From: Blastocatellia bacterium
Lineage (GTDB): Bacteria; Acidobacteriota; Blastocatellia; HR10
Direction: 5' to 3'
Assembly (NCBI GenBank): GCA_025055075.1
Contig: JANWYV010000024.1
Coordinates: forward strand, 49,230 to 113,229
DNA length: 64,000 bases
Shown: in pieces, positions 25,495 through 34,532 of the stretch
Numbering within the stretch: the stretch's first letter is position 1
Layout: each line of letters begins with the position of its first letter
Notes under the pieces: generated by a model
Databases searched by the model: none
What the model was told of the DNA's origin: nothing
Seen by the model: the letters and a program-made list of their open reading frames with translations, nothing else
Program-made: the position numbers and the translations under genes

Positions 25495-28410
25495 ATGGGG
25501 GAAGTCATGGGGCCGCGGAGTCTTCAGCCTGGAACGATCCTCTCCCGGTACCAGATCCAGGCTTGGGTCGCCCGAGGGGGGATGGCCGACGTCTATCGCG
25601 CCGTGGACCTTCAGCTCGGACGAACGGTCGCCATCAAGGTCTTGTCTCCTTCGCTCGTCGCCGACCCAGACGCTCGACGTCGTTTCTTTCGCGAAGCGCG
25701 CGCGGCCTCCGCTTTGCAGCATCCGAACATCTGCACGGTCTACGAAGTCGGAGAAGTCGGAGACATCGTCTTCATCGCCATGCCCTATATCGCTGGGAAG
25801 ACGCTCAGGGAGCTTCTCGACGAGGGACCGCTCCCGATCGAGCGCGCGTTGGGCTATGCCATTGACATTGCTGAGGCGTTGGAGGAAGCCCATCGGCAGG
25901 GGATCATCCATCGCGACATCAAACCCTCCAACGTCATCGTGGACGAGCGCGATCGCGCCATTGTGTTAGATTTCGGATTGGCCAAGCGCGTGCGCTGGGA
26001 GGGGCAGGAAGCGGATGACGCGCTCACGCTCTCGCAGATCACAGCGACTTCGGCGCTCATTGGGACGACGCCCTACATGTCGCCCGAACAAGTGCGCGGC
26101 GAGCCGCTCGATGCTCGAAGCGACATTTTCTCCTTCGGTACGCTGCTCTACGAACTGTTCACCGGGCGAAGACCCTTCGTCGGGGCGACAGATGTCGAGG
26201 TCCTCCACGCCATTTTGCATGCGGAGCCGAAGCCGATGAGCGCGCTCGCGCCGGAAGTGGACTTCGAACTGGAGCGCATCGTGCGGAAGGCGCTGCGGAA
26301 GGATCCGGCCGATCGGTATCAAACGATCTCGGAGATGAAGGAAGAGCTGGTGGCATTCGCGCGCGAGCGAGGGCATGCGGTGAGCGGATTTCGGACCGTC
26401 TCCCTTTCGCGGACGGTTGGGGAGGAGCGGCGCCGGTCGTGGCGCTTGCCGTCGGCGCGCGCGATGGGCATCGCGCTGATCGCTCTGATCGCCGCGCTCG
26501 CGTTCTGGTTCCTCTGGCACCCTGACGATCGTCCGAAGGGAGAATGGACCGATACTCTGCAGCACGCGCAGTTGGTGAGTTGGAAGAACGAGCCGGGCGA
26601 GAGTCTGCCACGTCCCCGCTTCTCGCCGGATGGAAAGATGATCGTCTTCGCTTCCCGAAAGGGAGGAGATCCCGACCTGTGGGTTCAGCAGACCCTCGGT
26701 GGGGCCGCCGTGCCGATCACGCGCGATCAATGGAACGATCGCTCTCCCGTTTGGTCGCCGGATGAGCAGCAGATCGCCTTCCTCTCAGATCGCGGGGGGC
26801 AAATGGGGATTTGGGCGGTACCGGCTTTGGGGGGGATCCCGACACTGCTGCACGTCATCCCTCAGGCGACGACAGGTCGCTTGAGTCCGGTGAACTTGAT
26901 CGCGTGGTCGGCCAAGCGAAACGCTCTCTATTACGAAGCGCAGCGAAATCTCCATATGCTCGATCTCGCCTCTGGACGAGCGACGGTTCTGACGTCATTC
27001 GATCCGCAAACGTCGCGCGTCACGGACTTCAGCCTCTCGCCTGACGAACGGCGGATCGCTTATGTGGACGTTCAAGGGGGACAGGTGGACATTTGGATGC
27101 TCTCTCTTGGTGGAGGGAAACCGGAGCGAGTGACCGCGAGCCCCGAGGAGGAACGGTTTCCGATCTGGCATCCCGATGGACGGCGCCTGCTTTATGCATG
27201 TAAATGGGGAGAGGCCTACCAAATCTGCCTCATTGACCTGGATGAGCGAACGCCGCAGCGGCTGACTTCGAGCGAGACCGATCTTTTCATCGCCGATATT
27301 TCCCCGGATGGGCGGCGTGTACTGTATGCGCTCTCGAAGGACGAATCCGACATTTGGGGCGTCGACCTTCAAACGGGAGAGGAGGTGCAAGTGACGACGG
27401 AGATCGGCCTGGAATTATGGCCGACCGTCTCCCCCGATGGACGCGCCCTCGCTTTTCAAGCGAAACCGGAATCGAGTGCGGGCGGTGATCTCTTTCGCGC
27501 GCGCATCGTGGTGAGGGCGCTCGAGGGAGAAGAAGCTGCGGTTCAATTCGTGACCCCCGGATTCGATCCGGCGTGGTCTCCCGATGGGCAGCACCTGGCG
27601 TTCTTGCGTCGTGGATCGGACGGGCAATTCGAGCTCTGGATCGTTCCAGCTTCTGGAGGGGTCGAGCGACGGGTGGCGCGCGGTGTCTATCATGGGGGGT
27701 ATGGGCTCTTACCGTTCCATCGGTTGCAGACGCGGGATTTCAGTTGGTCGCCCGACGGGCGTCGTCTCGCTTACGCCTCGATGCGAACCGGCGCTTCGAA
27801 CATCTGGGTCACGACGCTCGATCCTCTCGAGGACATTCGAATGACGGAGAACGCGGATCGCTCGCTCGTCTTCTCGTGCCCGCTGTGGGCCCCCGACGGG
27901 CATCGTCTCGCCTTCGTCTCGGAAGCCCGAGGAGGGGCCGAAACGCTGTGGACGGTATGGGTGAGTGAGATCGAACGGAGGACAGTCTTCCCGCTCCTGC
28001 GGAGTCGGGAGGTGGTGCGACTCGTCGGATGGATGGATTCAGGCGCGACGCTGCTCGTTGCGATCGGCGAGGGATCGCGTCTCGTCCCCTACATGGCCCG
28101 GCAGATTCGCCTCTTTCGCGTTACGGTGCCTGAGGGGAGAAGATACCCGCTGGGTGTACTCGCGCAAGCGAGCTTGGTGACCGTTCACCTCTCGCCCGAT
28201 AGGCGCACTATCGCCTACATCTCGCGAGCTGACGGGCGCGATAATTTGTGGACGCTCTCCGTCGGGGGAAGACGGGCGGCGAAGCGGACGGAGAATCGAG
28301 ATCCGCGAGTCTATTTCTCCACTCTCGCCTGGGCGCCCGATGGGCGGACCCTCTACTATGGGCGACAGGCGAGCTGGAGCGTGATCAGGATGATCGAGAA
28401 CTTGCCATAG
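25495..28410 (+). CDS. Transmembrane Ser/Thr protein kinase with TolB/PD40 propeller
   Basis: 971-aa receptor kinase. The cytoplasmic Hanks kinase domain (residues about 19-290) has a degenerate Gly loop (WVARGGMADVY), the ATP lysine Lys48 in VAIKVL, catalytic HRDIKPSN at 139-146, DFG at 159-161 and the SPEQ motif. A single membrane helix follows (around 322-342, IALIALIAALAFWFLW). The rest is a periplasmic beta-propeller with at least eleven PD40-type motifs such as FSPDGK, WSPDGR and WAPDGR. Family knowledge: such propellers act as sensors or scaffolds. It heads a three-gene operon (15-nt gaps) with a Cys-rich protein and a sigma-54 activator, so it may control that activator by phosphorylation (inference). 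A second ATG at 25507 is an alternative start. Confidence 0.93.
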   Translation: MGEVMGPRSLQPGTILSRYQIQAWVARGGMADVYRAVDLQLGRTVAIKVLSPSLVADPDARRRFFREARAASALQHPNICTVYEVGEVGDIVFIAMPYIAGKTLRELLDEGPLPIERALGYAIDIAEALEEAHRQGIIHRDIKPSNVIVDERDRAIVLDFGLAKRVRWEGQEADDALTLSQITATSALIGTTPYMSPEQVRGEPLDARSDIFSFGTLLYELFTGRRPFVGATDVEVLHAILHAEPKPMSALAPEVDFELERIVRKALRKDPADRYQTISEMKEELVAFARERGHAVSGFRTVSLSRTVGEERRRSWRLPSARAMGIALIALIAALAFWFLWHPDDRPKGEWTDTLQHAQLVSWKNEPGESLPRPRFSPDGKMIVFASRKGGDPDLWVQQTLGGAAVPITRDQWNDRSPVWSPDEQQIAFLSDRGGQMGIWAVPALGGIPTLLHVIPQATTGRLSPVNLIAWSAKRNALYYEAQRNLHMLDLASGRATVLTSFDPQTSRVTDFSLSPDERRIAYVDVQGGQVDIWMLSLGGGKPERVTASPEEERFPIWHPDGRRLLYACKWGEAYQICLIDLDERTPQRLTSSETDLFIADISPDGRRVLYALSKDESDIWGVDLQTGEEVQVTTEIGLELWPTVSPDGRALAFQAKPESSAGGDLFRARIVVRALEGEEAAVQFVTPGFDPAWSPDGQHLAFLRRGSDGQFELWIVPASGGVERRVARGVYHGGYGLLPFHRLQTRDFSWSPDGRRLAYASMRTGASNIWVTTLDPLEDIRMTENADRSLVFSCPLWAPDGHRLAFVSEARGGAETLWTVWVSEIERRTVFPLLRSREVVRLVGWMDSGATLLVAIGEGSRLVPYMARQIRLFRVTVPEGRRYPLGVLAQASLVTVHLSPDRRTIAYISRADGRDNLWTLSVGGRRAAKRTENRDPRVYFSTLAWAPDGRTLYYGRQASWSVIRMIENLP

Positions 28411-28425
28411 AAAGGAGAGCCTCCG

Positions 28426-28842
28426 ATGAAGAAGACGAAAGCGGGGAAGACGACTTCCCTGAGGATTCGTGTACCGGTGCGGCGAGTCGGACGGAGAAAG
28501 AGACGCGCGGACGCCGTTGGTGAGCTCTCGCCGCTTGTGCGAGAACTGGCGATGGCGAACCAATGGGATCGGTGGGATATGCAAACGCGGGAGCTGAGCG
28601 GAGAGGATTTGGGGCCGTATCTGCGATTGCGGGAAGTGCTCTCCGCTTTCGAACGGCTCGCTGTCTACTACGTCTTATCCGGTCGGACGACATCGCAGCG
28701 AGCCAAGCGCGCGGCGACGGTCGAGCGGCGCGTGCGCGCGTTCTTGCGGGAGACGCTCGGCTTGGACGGCATCTGTCCCATCGGCTATTGCGAATGCGAT
28801 GGAATGTGTCTGCCGTGTGGGCTGTGCGTCGAAGGGTCCTGA
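28426..28842 (+). CDS. Unknown basic protein with Cys-rich C-terminal tail
   Basis: 138 aa, not recognised. The N-terminal 30 residues are strongly basic (RVPVRRVGRRKRR). The middle is predicted helical and amphipathic, and the final 22 residues hold six cysteines (117, 122, 124, 128, 131, 134) in the pattern C-x4-C-x-C-x3-C-x2-C-x2-C, which could bind an Fe-S cluster or zinc or form disulfides. There is no signal peptide or membrane segment, so it is cytoplasmic and possibly nucleic-acid- or protein-binding. AAAGGAG is upstream of the ATG. It lies between the receptor kinase and the sigma-54 activator with 15-nt gaps, which makes a regulatory or redox-sensing role attractive but unproven. 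Confidence 0.75.
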   Translation: MKKTKAGKTTSLRIRVPVRRVGRRKRRADAVGELSPLVRELAMANQWDRWDMQTRELSGEDLGPYLRLREVLSAFERLAVYYVLSGRTTSQRAKRAATVERRVRAFLRETLGLDGICPIGYCECDGMCLPCGLCVEGS

Positions 28843-28857
28843 GGACTGACATGCGGC

Positions 28858-30699
28858 ATGGGCGCGTGGTGGGAGAGAGCCGCGAATCTCCTCGGTGAGC
28901 TTCGATGGGCGCTCGACGAGTTGCAGCAGCGCATCGGGCGCGCGCTCGGAGAGCGTCTCTCGGAATCAGAGGCGAAGCGTCTTCTCGGCGCGATGGGGAA
29001 GACGCTCGGGCAGATTCGCGGCGATGCGCTGGAGAAGCTCGATCGCACCTTGACCGAGCTTCAGTCCTTCGTGCTGGAGAGCCGTTTGGGACAGGTGGCG
29101 GCGCGATTGGCCGACCTCTATTTCTACAGTTCCTCCTCGCAGGAATTTTTGGAGCGGGCGGCTGACCTCCTTCTCGCCGAGACGCGTTCGGAGCGCCTCC
29201 TTCTTGTGCTCTATCCGGGAGGGCTGCGCGTGGGTGGGGAAGTCGGCGTTGATTCCACGCGCGTCCTGTTGGCGTGCGCACGAAATTTCCAGTCTGGAGA
29301 TCTCTCGGCGGAAGAGCATACGTTCAGTCGGACGCTGCTTTGGCGCGCGCTCTCCTCCGGTGAAACGCTCCTGGTGCGCGATGCGCTCTCGGAGCCCGCG
29401 TATTCGCAAGAGACGAGCGTCATTCAGCGTGGCGTTCGCTCGGTGCTCGTCGCTCCGTTCGCCATCGGGGGGATCAGCTTCGGGGCGATCTATGTGGAGA
29501 ACAACTCCACCGCCGCGGCGTATTCGGAATCGGACCGGGAATTCCTCGCCCGCGCTGCTCGGCTCATCGCCGTTTACCTGGAGGCGGCTGATCGGTTGCA
29601 CACAGCGCTCGCTCTTCGCAAGGAAAGCGCGCCAGAAGTGGCGAGCGAGATCGTGGAGGGATTGGTCGGGACTCACGCCGCTTGGCGAAAGGTCGTGCAA
29701 ACGGTCCTGCAGGTGGCGCCTTCGTCGGCGACCGTCCTGATTGAGGGAGAATCCGGAACGGGGAAGGAGTTGCTCGCGAGAGCGATCCATGCTTTGAGTC
29801 CGCGAGCGGGTGGACCATTTATCGTCGTCAACTGCGCCGCGTTGCCGGAGACGTTGGCGGAGTCCGAATTATTCGGGCATGAGCGCGGCGCGTTCACCGG
29901 AGCCGTCGAGCGGCGTTTGGGGCGTTTCGAACGAGCTCATCGCGGGACGATCTTCTTGGATGAGATCGGCGAGTTGCCACTCTCAGTACAAGCGAAACTG
30001 CTGCGCTTCCTTCAATTTCACGAATTCGAGCGCTTAGGTGGAGGTAAATCCATCCGCGTGGACGTGCGCGTCATCGCCGCCACGAGCCGCCAGCTCGCGC
30101 AAATGGTATCCGAGGGGAAATTCCTGGAGGCGCTCTACTACCGATTGAACGTCATCCCGCTGCGCGTGCCACCGTTGCGCGAGCGCCCGGAGGACATCCC
30201 ACTACTGGCTCTTCACTTCCTGAAGAAATACGCTCCGGCCGCCGGACGTCCCACACTCCGCTTCCATCCCGAGACGCTGCTGGCGCTCCAGGAGTATCCA
30301 TTTCCGGGGAACGTTCGGGAGCTGGAGAACCTCGTGCAACACCTCGTCCTACTGGCTCCCTCGGAGGAGATTCGAGTGGAGGATCTGCCGGAGGCGTTCC
30401 TCAATCGGCGTCGCGCTCTGGAGGTGGAGAAAAATCCCTTCCGCGCCTTTTTGCGCACGGCCCCGGTAGATCGAGAGGATTTGGAGCGCCGCCGCCGCGC
30501 CATTTTGAAGATCGCACAGGCGTATATAGACGAGCTGGAGGACGCGCTGATTCAACGCGCCCTCGAACGCGCGAGGGGAAATATCGCTGAGGCCGCGCGA
30601 TTATCGGGACTGCATCGTTCGATCTTCTATCGCAAGGGACGTCGTTCGTCGGGAACTCCCGCGTCTGATCCCGAACAATTCTCCTCGGGATCGGCGTGA
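28858..30699 (+). CDS. Sigma-54-dependent transcriptional activator with GAF domain
   Basis: 613 aa. An N-terminal helical region (1-80) is followed by a GAF sensor domain (about 95-245), the AAA+ ATPase (about 270-500) and a Fis-type HTH ([20 protein letters not shown]) near residues 570-590. Walker A is GESGTGKE (297-304), the sigma-54 contact loop GAFTGA is intact at 344-349, and Walker B is [10 protein letters not shown]. It therefore should activate sigma-54 promoters in response to a small ligand or to the upstream kinase. There is no receiver or FHA domain. One well-formed sigma-54 promoter exists in this window (before gltB), but nothing shows that this protein acts there. The start codon is not strongly supported (GAGGA is 14 nt away). 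Confidence 0.93.
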   Translation: MGAWWERAANLLGELRWALDELQQRIGRALGERLSESEAKRLLGAMGKTLGQIRGDALEKLDRTLTELQSFVLESRLGQVAARLADLYFYSSSSQEFLERAADLLLAETRSERLLLVLYPGGLRVGGEVGVDSTRVLLACARNFQSGDLSAEEHTFSRTLLWRALSSGETLLVRDALSEPAYSQETSVIQRGVRSVLVAPFAIGGISFGAIYVENNSTAAAYSESDREFLARAARLIAVYLEAADRLHTALALRKESAPEVASEIVEGLVGTHAAWRKVVQTVLQVAPSSATVLIEGESGTGKELLARAIHALSPRAGGPFIVVNCAALPETLAESELFGHERGAFTGAVERRLGRFERAHRGTIFLDEIGELPLSVQAKLLRFLQFHEFERLGGGKSIRVDVRVIAATSRQLAQMVSEGKFLEALYYRLNVIPLRVPPLRERPEDIPLLALHFLKKYAPAAGRPTLRFHPETLLALQEYPFPGNVRELENLVQHLVLLAPSEEIRVEDLPEAFLNRRRALEVEKNPFRAFLRTAPVDREDLERRRRAILKIAQAYIDELEDALIQRALERARGNIAEAARLSGLHRSIFYRKGRRSSGTPASDPEQFSSGSA

Positions 30700-30737
30700 G
30701 GGGATAGCATTTCGATACGCCTCGTCGGAAAATCCCA

Positions 30738-30766
30738 TTGTCTATCGCCGTCGTCCTCCGTATAAT
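30738..30766 (+). promoter_or_regulatory. Sigma-70 promoter of the penicillin-acylase gene
   Basis: TTGTCT (30738-30743, 4/6), exact 17-nt spacer, perfect TATAAT (30761-30766). A 7-bp dyad CCTCCGT (30755-30761) / ACGGAGG (30773-30779) brackets the -10 and predicted start site, a position typical of repressor operators. Confidence 0.65.
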
Positions 30767-30772
30767 CTCCCA

Positions 30773-30900
30773 ACGGAGGATGGGACAAACGTGCAGGGTA
30801 GGGAGGCGCAAGCCTCTCGAGAGAACTCGCAAGAGTTTCCCCTGCGCTCCGGGAGTTTGGTCCTTCCCTCGATGAGGGAGTTGCGGAGGAGAAGGAGACG
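30773..30900 (+). promoter_or_regulatory. Structured mRNA leader with twin GCAA-loop hairpins
   Basis: From the predicted transcript start near 30773 to the ATG, the leader can fold into a three-way junction. P1 pairs 30791-30798 with 30840-30847 (8 bp, one G-U). P2 is GAGGC-GCAA-GCCTC (30803-30816) and P3 is AACTC-GCAA-GAGTT (30824-30837), both closed by GNRA-type GCAA tetraloops. A further hairpin TCCCTC-GAT-GAGGGA spans 30865-30879. CTCCG (30847-30851) can pair with CGGAG (30884-30888) in the ribosome-binding region, overlapping the last base of P1, so a switch between two folds is possible. It matches no riboswitch class I know. Confidence 0.5.
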
Positions 30901-33420
30901 ATGGGTCGAAGGCTCCGATTTTTCGCTCGGTGGGGAATTGGCATCCTCTGCTTTTGTGCGTGGCTTGGGGACGCCTTGGGCATTCCCCGAATTCTGGCCG
31001 ATCGCGCGTCCATTTCGAACGGGGTGAGGAGCACGGCTCGTATTCGTCGGGACGAATACGGTCGGCCGAGCATTGAAGCGGAGAACGAATACGACCTCTT
31101 CGAGGCGTACGGTTATGCGGTTGCTCAAGATCGGCTGTGGCAGCTGGAAGTCTTTCGGCGAGCGGCGCGCGGACGCTTGGCCGAAGTGCTGGGGAACATC
31201 GTGACGAGCGTTGAGGTGAAGGGAACGATCGAGCTCGTGGAATTGGATATCGAGCAGCGCCAGCACGGATATACGGAGCAAGAGTATCAGGCGATGTATG
31301 AGGCCATGCCCGATTCTATGCGACAGGCGATAGCGGCCTATCGTGACGGGATCAATCGGTATCTGGAGGAGGCGCGCGCGGATCCGCTTCGGAAGTTGCC
31401 GTGGGAGTTCCACGTCCTCGGATATTTTCCGGAGCCCTGGACGGTGACGGATTCGATCGCCATCTGCCGATTGGCCGCGCGAATTTTCGGCGAGCGCGGA
31501 GGGCGCGAGCTGCGAAACCTCGTCCTCTATCAGCAGCTCGTGAAGCGTCACGGCGAGGAACTCGGGGGCGAGATCTTCGACGATTTGCGGTGGCTGAACG
31601 ATCCGGAAGCTCCGGTAACCGTACCGTTGGAGGACGATGCGGCTCGCGCGCAAGCCACTCTGGAAGTGGCCATGCGTGATCCCGCGAGAAGGGGAGGTCC
31701 GCTTTTCGCGCTCTATCGTTGGCTTCCCGATTTCCGCGCTTTCCTCGCCATCTCCGAGCAATGGCAGAAGCGGCGTCGAGCGCTCTTTCAGCTCCTGGGA
31801 TTGCCGGTCACCTTCGGGAGCTTCGGGTTCGTCATTGACGGGACGAAGTCGCGAACCGGACGTCCGCTCTTGCTCGGTGGACCCCAAATGGGATTTCTCT
31901 ACCCGGACATCGTGCACGAGGTGCACTTGAGAGCTCCGGGCTGGCGCGTGACGGGCATGGCGTTTGCCGGAGGGCCGGTCATCCTGATCGGACATAACGA
32001 GCGGATCGCGTGGACGACGACTAGCGGACCTGGCGATAACGCGGATCTTTACATCGAGCGGCTGAATCCCGTGAATCGCGACGAGTACCTTTATCGGGGA
32101 ACGTATCGGCGCATGGAGGTGCGCGAGGAAGTGATCGCCGTTCGGACATCTCCGCTGGGATTCCCGCTGCGCACGACGAAGGCGAAGACGATCCTTGTGA
32201 GGCGAACCGTTCATGGGCCCGTGCTCTTCGTGGACGAAGCAAATCATCTGGCCGTCACGCTCAAGCGGGCTCACTGGATGAAGGAGACGGAAACATGGGT
32301 GGGGTTTTGGGAGATCAATCGAGCGCGGGATATGGCGGATTTCGAGCGCGCCATTCGGCGGATCCCGACGTCGCATCATTTCCTCTATGCCGATGTCGAG
32401 GGAAACATCGCCTACTGGCTCGCGGGATGGGTTCCCATTCGTCCGGCCGGATATGATCCTCGTCTTCCCCTGCCGGGGACGGGAGAGGCGGAGTGGGAAG
32501 CGAACGTTCGTCCGTTGCCCCATGTGCGAAATCCGCAGCAGGGATGGCTCGCGAATTGGAACAACAAACCGACGGTGGACTTCGACAATCCGGACGACGT
32601 GCTCTTCGGAAAGCAGCATCGGGTGCTGCGCATCATGAGCGTGTTGGACGAACCCACACGGGTCCTCAGACAAAGGCGAGAAGAGGGGAGCCGAACGCGG
32701 CTTGGGATCGAGGACCTGATCGAGATCGAGAAGGACATCGCGCGCTTCGACGATATGGGGCCGAAGATGGAGTTCCTGAGGGAGTATCTCCTGCGCGCTG
32801 TCGAAGAAGTGGGAACGGACGATCCGCGCGTGCGCTTGGTGGCACAACTCTTGCAAAATTGGGATGGGGCTCTCTATGCCGATGCGATCGCTTCGCCTGC
32901 TGTGGAAGGCGCGAACGTCATCTTCGATGTCCTTTTGCAGCGCCTCGTGCGAAACATATTCGCCGACGAGTTGGGGAGCGATTTCTTGTCGGAGGTGAGC
33001 ATCAATACCGTGCTTCGCATCCTAGAGAGGGCGCGCGCTGGCGTCCCGTTGACGTACGATTACTTCAATGGCCGGGATTGGCGCGACGTCATCGTGATGA
33101 GCATTCGAGAGACGGTGGAGGAGCTGATGCACACCTACGGTCTGATGTGGGCGATGCCTGTGGTCCCGCGTGAGATGATTCGCTTTCGACATCTCTTCGG
33201 ATTCTACGTTGGGCCCGCGATCCCAGCAGGGAATCGGGCGACGTACACGCAGATCGTCGAATTGACGGATCCCCCACGCGGATGGAATCGCCTGCCGTCC
33301 GGACAGAGAGCGTTCCTCCGACCAAATCGCTTCTTTCGATGGCTCCCGTCCATCGAGTCGGCGCTTTACAACCAACGCGCGCTCTTTCGCGAGTTCGGTA
33401 TGAAACCGATGCCGTTTTGA
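30901..33420 (+). CDS. Penicillin acylase family protein (Ntn hydrolase)
   Basis: 839-aa precursor of a periplasmic amide hydrolase (penicillin G acylase, acyl-homoserine-lactone acylase and related). After a short hydrophobic N-terminal segment, the A-chain region begins IRRDEYGRPSIEAENEYDLF and YAVAQDRLWQLEVFRR. Autocleavage should occur before Ser307 in TFGSFGFVIDGTKS, giving a B-chain that starts S-F-G-F where well-known members have S-N-x-W. The oxyanion/support block is TGRPLLLGGPQMGF, then GHNERIAWTTT. AGGAG motifs precede the ATG. It has its own promoter and structured leader downstream of the sigma-54 activator gene. The acyl substrate is unknown. Confidence 0.9.
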   Translation: MGRRLRFFARWGIGILCFCAWLGDALGIPRILADRASISNGVRSTARIRRDEYGRPSIEAENEYDLFEAYGYAVAQDRLWQLEVFRRAARGRLAEVLGNIVTSVEVKGTIELVELDIEQRQHGYTEQEYQAMYEAMPDSMRQAIAAYRDGINRYLEEARADPLRKLPWEFHVLGYFPEPWTVTDSIAICRLAARIFGERGGRELRNLVLYQQLVKRHGEELGGEIFDDLRWLNDPEAPVTVPLEDDAARAQATLEVAMRDPARRGGPLFALYRWLPDFRAFLAISEQWQKRRRALFQLLGLPVTFGSFGFVIDGTKSRTGRPLLLGGPQMGFLYPDIVHEVHLRAPGWRVTGMAFAGGPVILIGHNERIAWTTTSGPGDNADLYIERLNPVNRDEYLYRGTYRRMEVREEVIAVRTSPLGFPLRTTKAKTILVRRTVHGPVLFVDEANHLAVTLKRAHWMKETETWVGFWEINRARDMADFERAIRRIPTSHHFLYADVEGNIAYWLAGWVPIRPAGYDPRLPLPGTGEAEWEANVRPLPHVRNPQQGWLANWNNKPTVDFDNPDDVLFGKQHRVLRIMSVLDEPTRVLRQRREEGSRTRLGIEDLIEIEKDIARFDDMGPKMEFLREYLLRAVEEVGTDDPRVRLVAQLLQNWDGALYADAIASPAVEGANVIFDVLLQRLVRNIFADELGSDFLSEVSINTVLRILERARAGVPLTYDYFNGRDWRDVIVMSIRETVEELMHTYGLMWAMPVVPREMIRFRHLFGFYVGPAIPAGNRATYTQIVELTDPPRGWNRLPSGQRAFLRPNRFFRWLPSIESALYNQRALFREFGMKPMPF

Positions 33421-33526
33421 ACGCTCGTCGGAAGCTCTCGGGCGCAGGATACTCGCGCCATGGGGCATACCTCGCGAGAGAAAAGGCTTGACGAAGCGGC
33501 GCCGATGTGCTACTTCCTTTTCCGCC
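33421..33526. other. Gap after penicillin-acylase gene
   Basis: No gene is supported in this stretch. A TTGACG at 33488-33493 could be a -35 box but no good -10 follows at the right distance. Confidence 0.5.
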
Positions 33527-33691
33527 ATGGGAGCGACAGGGCGGGACAAACGATGGACAATTGATGAGCGCTCGCAGGTGTTCGAAGGATTAGTGCGCTC
33601 CGCGTGGCGGTATTGGTCTCTCGAAGACATCACACTCAAGCGAGTCAAGCGCATGGGGCTCGATCCTCCGTGGCCTGAGGAGCTGATCTAG
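33527..33691 (+). CDS. Possible small protein, unknown
   Basis: A 54-codon frame starting at ATG 33527 (it could extend to a TTG at 33488) and ending TAG at 33689-33691. The codon pattern is like its neighbours and the sequence is balanced (RWTIDERSQVFEGLVRSAWR, LKRVKRMGLDPPWPEELI). No ribosome-binding site is visible and no family is recognised. It ends 27 nt before a strong terminator, which supports a transcribed unit here. Could be a gene remnant. Confidence 0.3.
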   Translation: MGATGRDKRWTIDERSQVFEGLVRSAWRYWSLEDITLKRVKRMGLDPPWPEELI

Positions 33692-33718
33692 CTCCGTTCA
33701 GGCCGACGCAGGATCGGG

Positions 33719-33751
33719 CCCCTCGGAACCCTCGGTTTCGAGGGGTTTTTT
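33719..33751 (+). terminator. Classical intrinsic terminator upstream of dapB
   Basis: Stem CCCCTCG (33719-33725) / CGAGGGG (33739-33745) followed directly by TTTTTT. It ends 29 nt before the dapB start. It may terminate the upstream small gene, or serve as an attenuator in a dapB leader; no lysine riboswitch or leader-peptide lysine run was found. Confidence 0.8.
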
Positions 33752-33779
33752 ATTTTCGGCGATTTCGAGGAGGCGACCA

Positions 33780-34532
33780 GTGCGCATCGCGTTGATCGGA
33801 TACGGTCGGATGGGACGAGAGGTGGAGCGAGCAGCGCGCGAAGCAGGCATCGAAGTCGGTCCCATCTTCACCTCGCGCACGAATCCAGATGGACAGGGGT
33901 TGACCGAGGAGGCCCTGCGTGGGGTGGATGTCTGCGTGGACTTCTCCACGCCAGAGGCGGTCCTGATCAATATTCGGCGGGTTGTTGAGGTTGGCACGTC
34001 GATGGTCGTTGGCACGACGGGGTGGTACGATCGGTTGGGCGAGGTGCGGCCCTTGATTGAACGTGCGGGAATTGGATTCGTCTACGGGCCGAACTTCTGC
34101 CTGGGCGTGAATCTGCTCTTCCGCCTGGTGGAGTATGGCGCGCAGTTGCTTCGAAAGTTCCCAGATTTCGATCCGTATGTCGTCGAATGGCATCACCGGT
34201 GGAAGGCCGATCATCCGAGCGGCACAGCGCTGCGGTTGGGGCAGATCCTGCTCAAACAATTGGAGCGGAAGACGCATCTGGTCACGCAACTCGAGGAACG
34301 CATTCCCCAACACGGAATCAGCGTCGCCTCGATTCGCTCCGGATCGCATCCGGGGACGCATTTGGTGGGATTCGATGCCCCCTTTGAGACCCTGGAGATC
34401 ATCCACAGAGTTCGACATCGGCGAGCGTTCGCCGTGGGGGCGCTTTGGGCCGCTCAGTTCGCGAAAGAGCATCGCGGAGTTTTTTCCTTTGAAGAGGTCC
34501 TGGATCATCTCTTGCAAGGAGGGGACGTATGA
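33780..34532 (+). CDS. dapB: 4-hydroxy-tetrahydrodipicolinate reductase
   Basis: NAD(P)H-dependent reductase of the DAP/lysine pathway, 250 aa. The Rossmann motif is GYGRMG (7-12). The catalytic signature EWHHRWKADHPSGTA contains the acid/base His138 (with His139), Lys142 and the substrate-binding PSGTA loop (146-150). The start is GTG with GAGGAGG 7 nt upstream. It begins an operon dapB-dapA-dapD-murB-murA whose members overlap or nearly touch, linking DAP supply to peptidoglycan precursor synthesis. Confidence 0.95.
   Translation: MRIALIGYGRMGREVERAAREAGIEVGPIFTSRTNPDGQGLTEEALRGVDVCVDFSTPEAVLINIRRVVEVGTSMVVGTTGWYDRLGEVRPLIERAGIGFVYGPNFCLGVNLLFRLVEYGAQLLRKFPDFDPYVVEWHHRWKADHPSGTALRLGQILLKQLERKTHLVTQLEERIPQHGISVASIRSGSHPGTHLVGFDAPFETLEIIHRVRHRRAFAVGALWAAQFAKEHRGVFSFEEVLDHLLQGGDV

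Noticed and set aside
30793..30845. Guanidine-II (mini-ykkC) element
   Set aside because: Two small hairpins are present but the loops are GCAA, not ACGR, and the downstream gene is not a guanidine-related transporter or carboxylase.
30742..32856. 704-codon minus-strand open frame
   Set aside because: Antisense to the penicillin-acylase gene and covering its promoter and leader; no recognisable domain.
33421..33779. Lysine riboswitch or lysine leader peptide before dapB
   Set aside because: No five-helix L-box pattern and no run of Lys codons; only the terminator is convincing.
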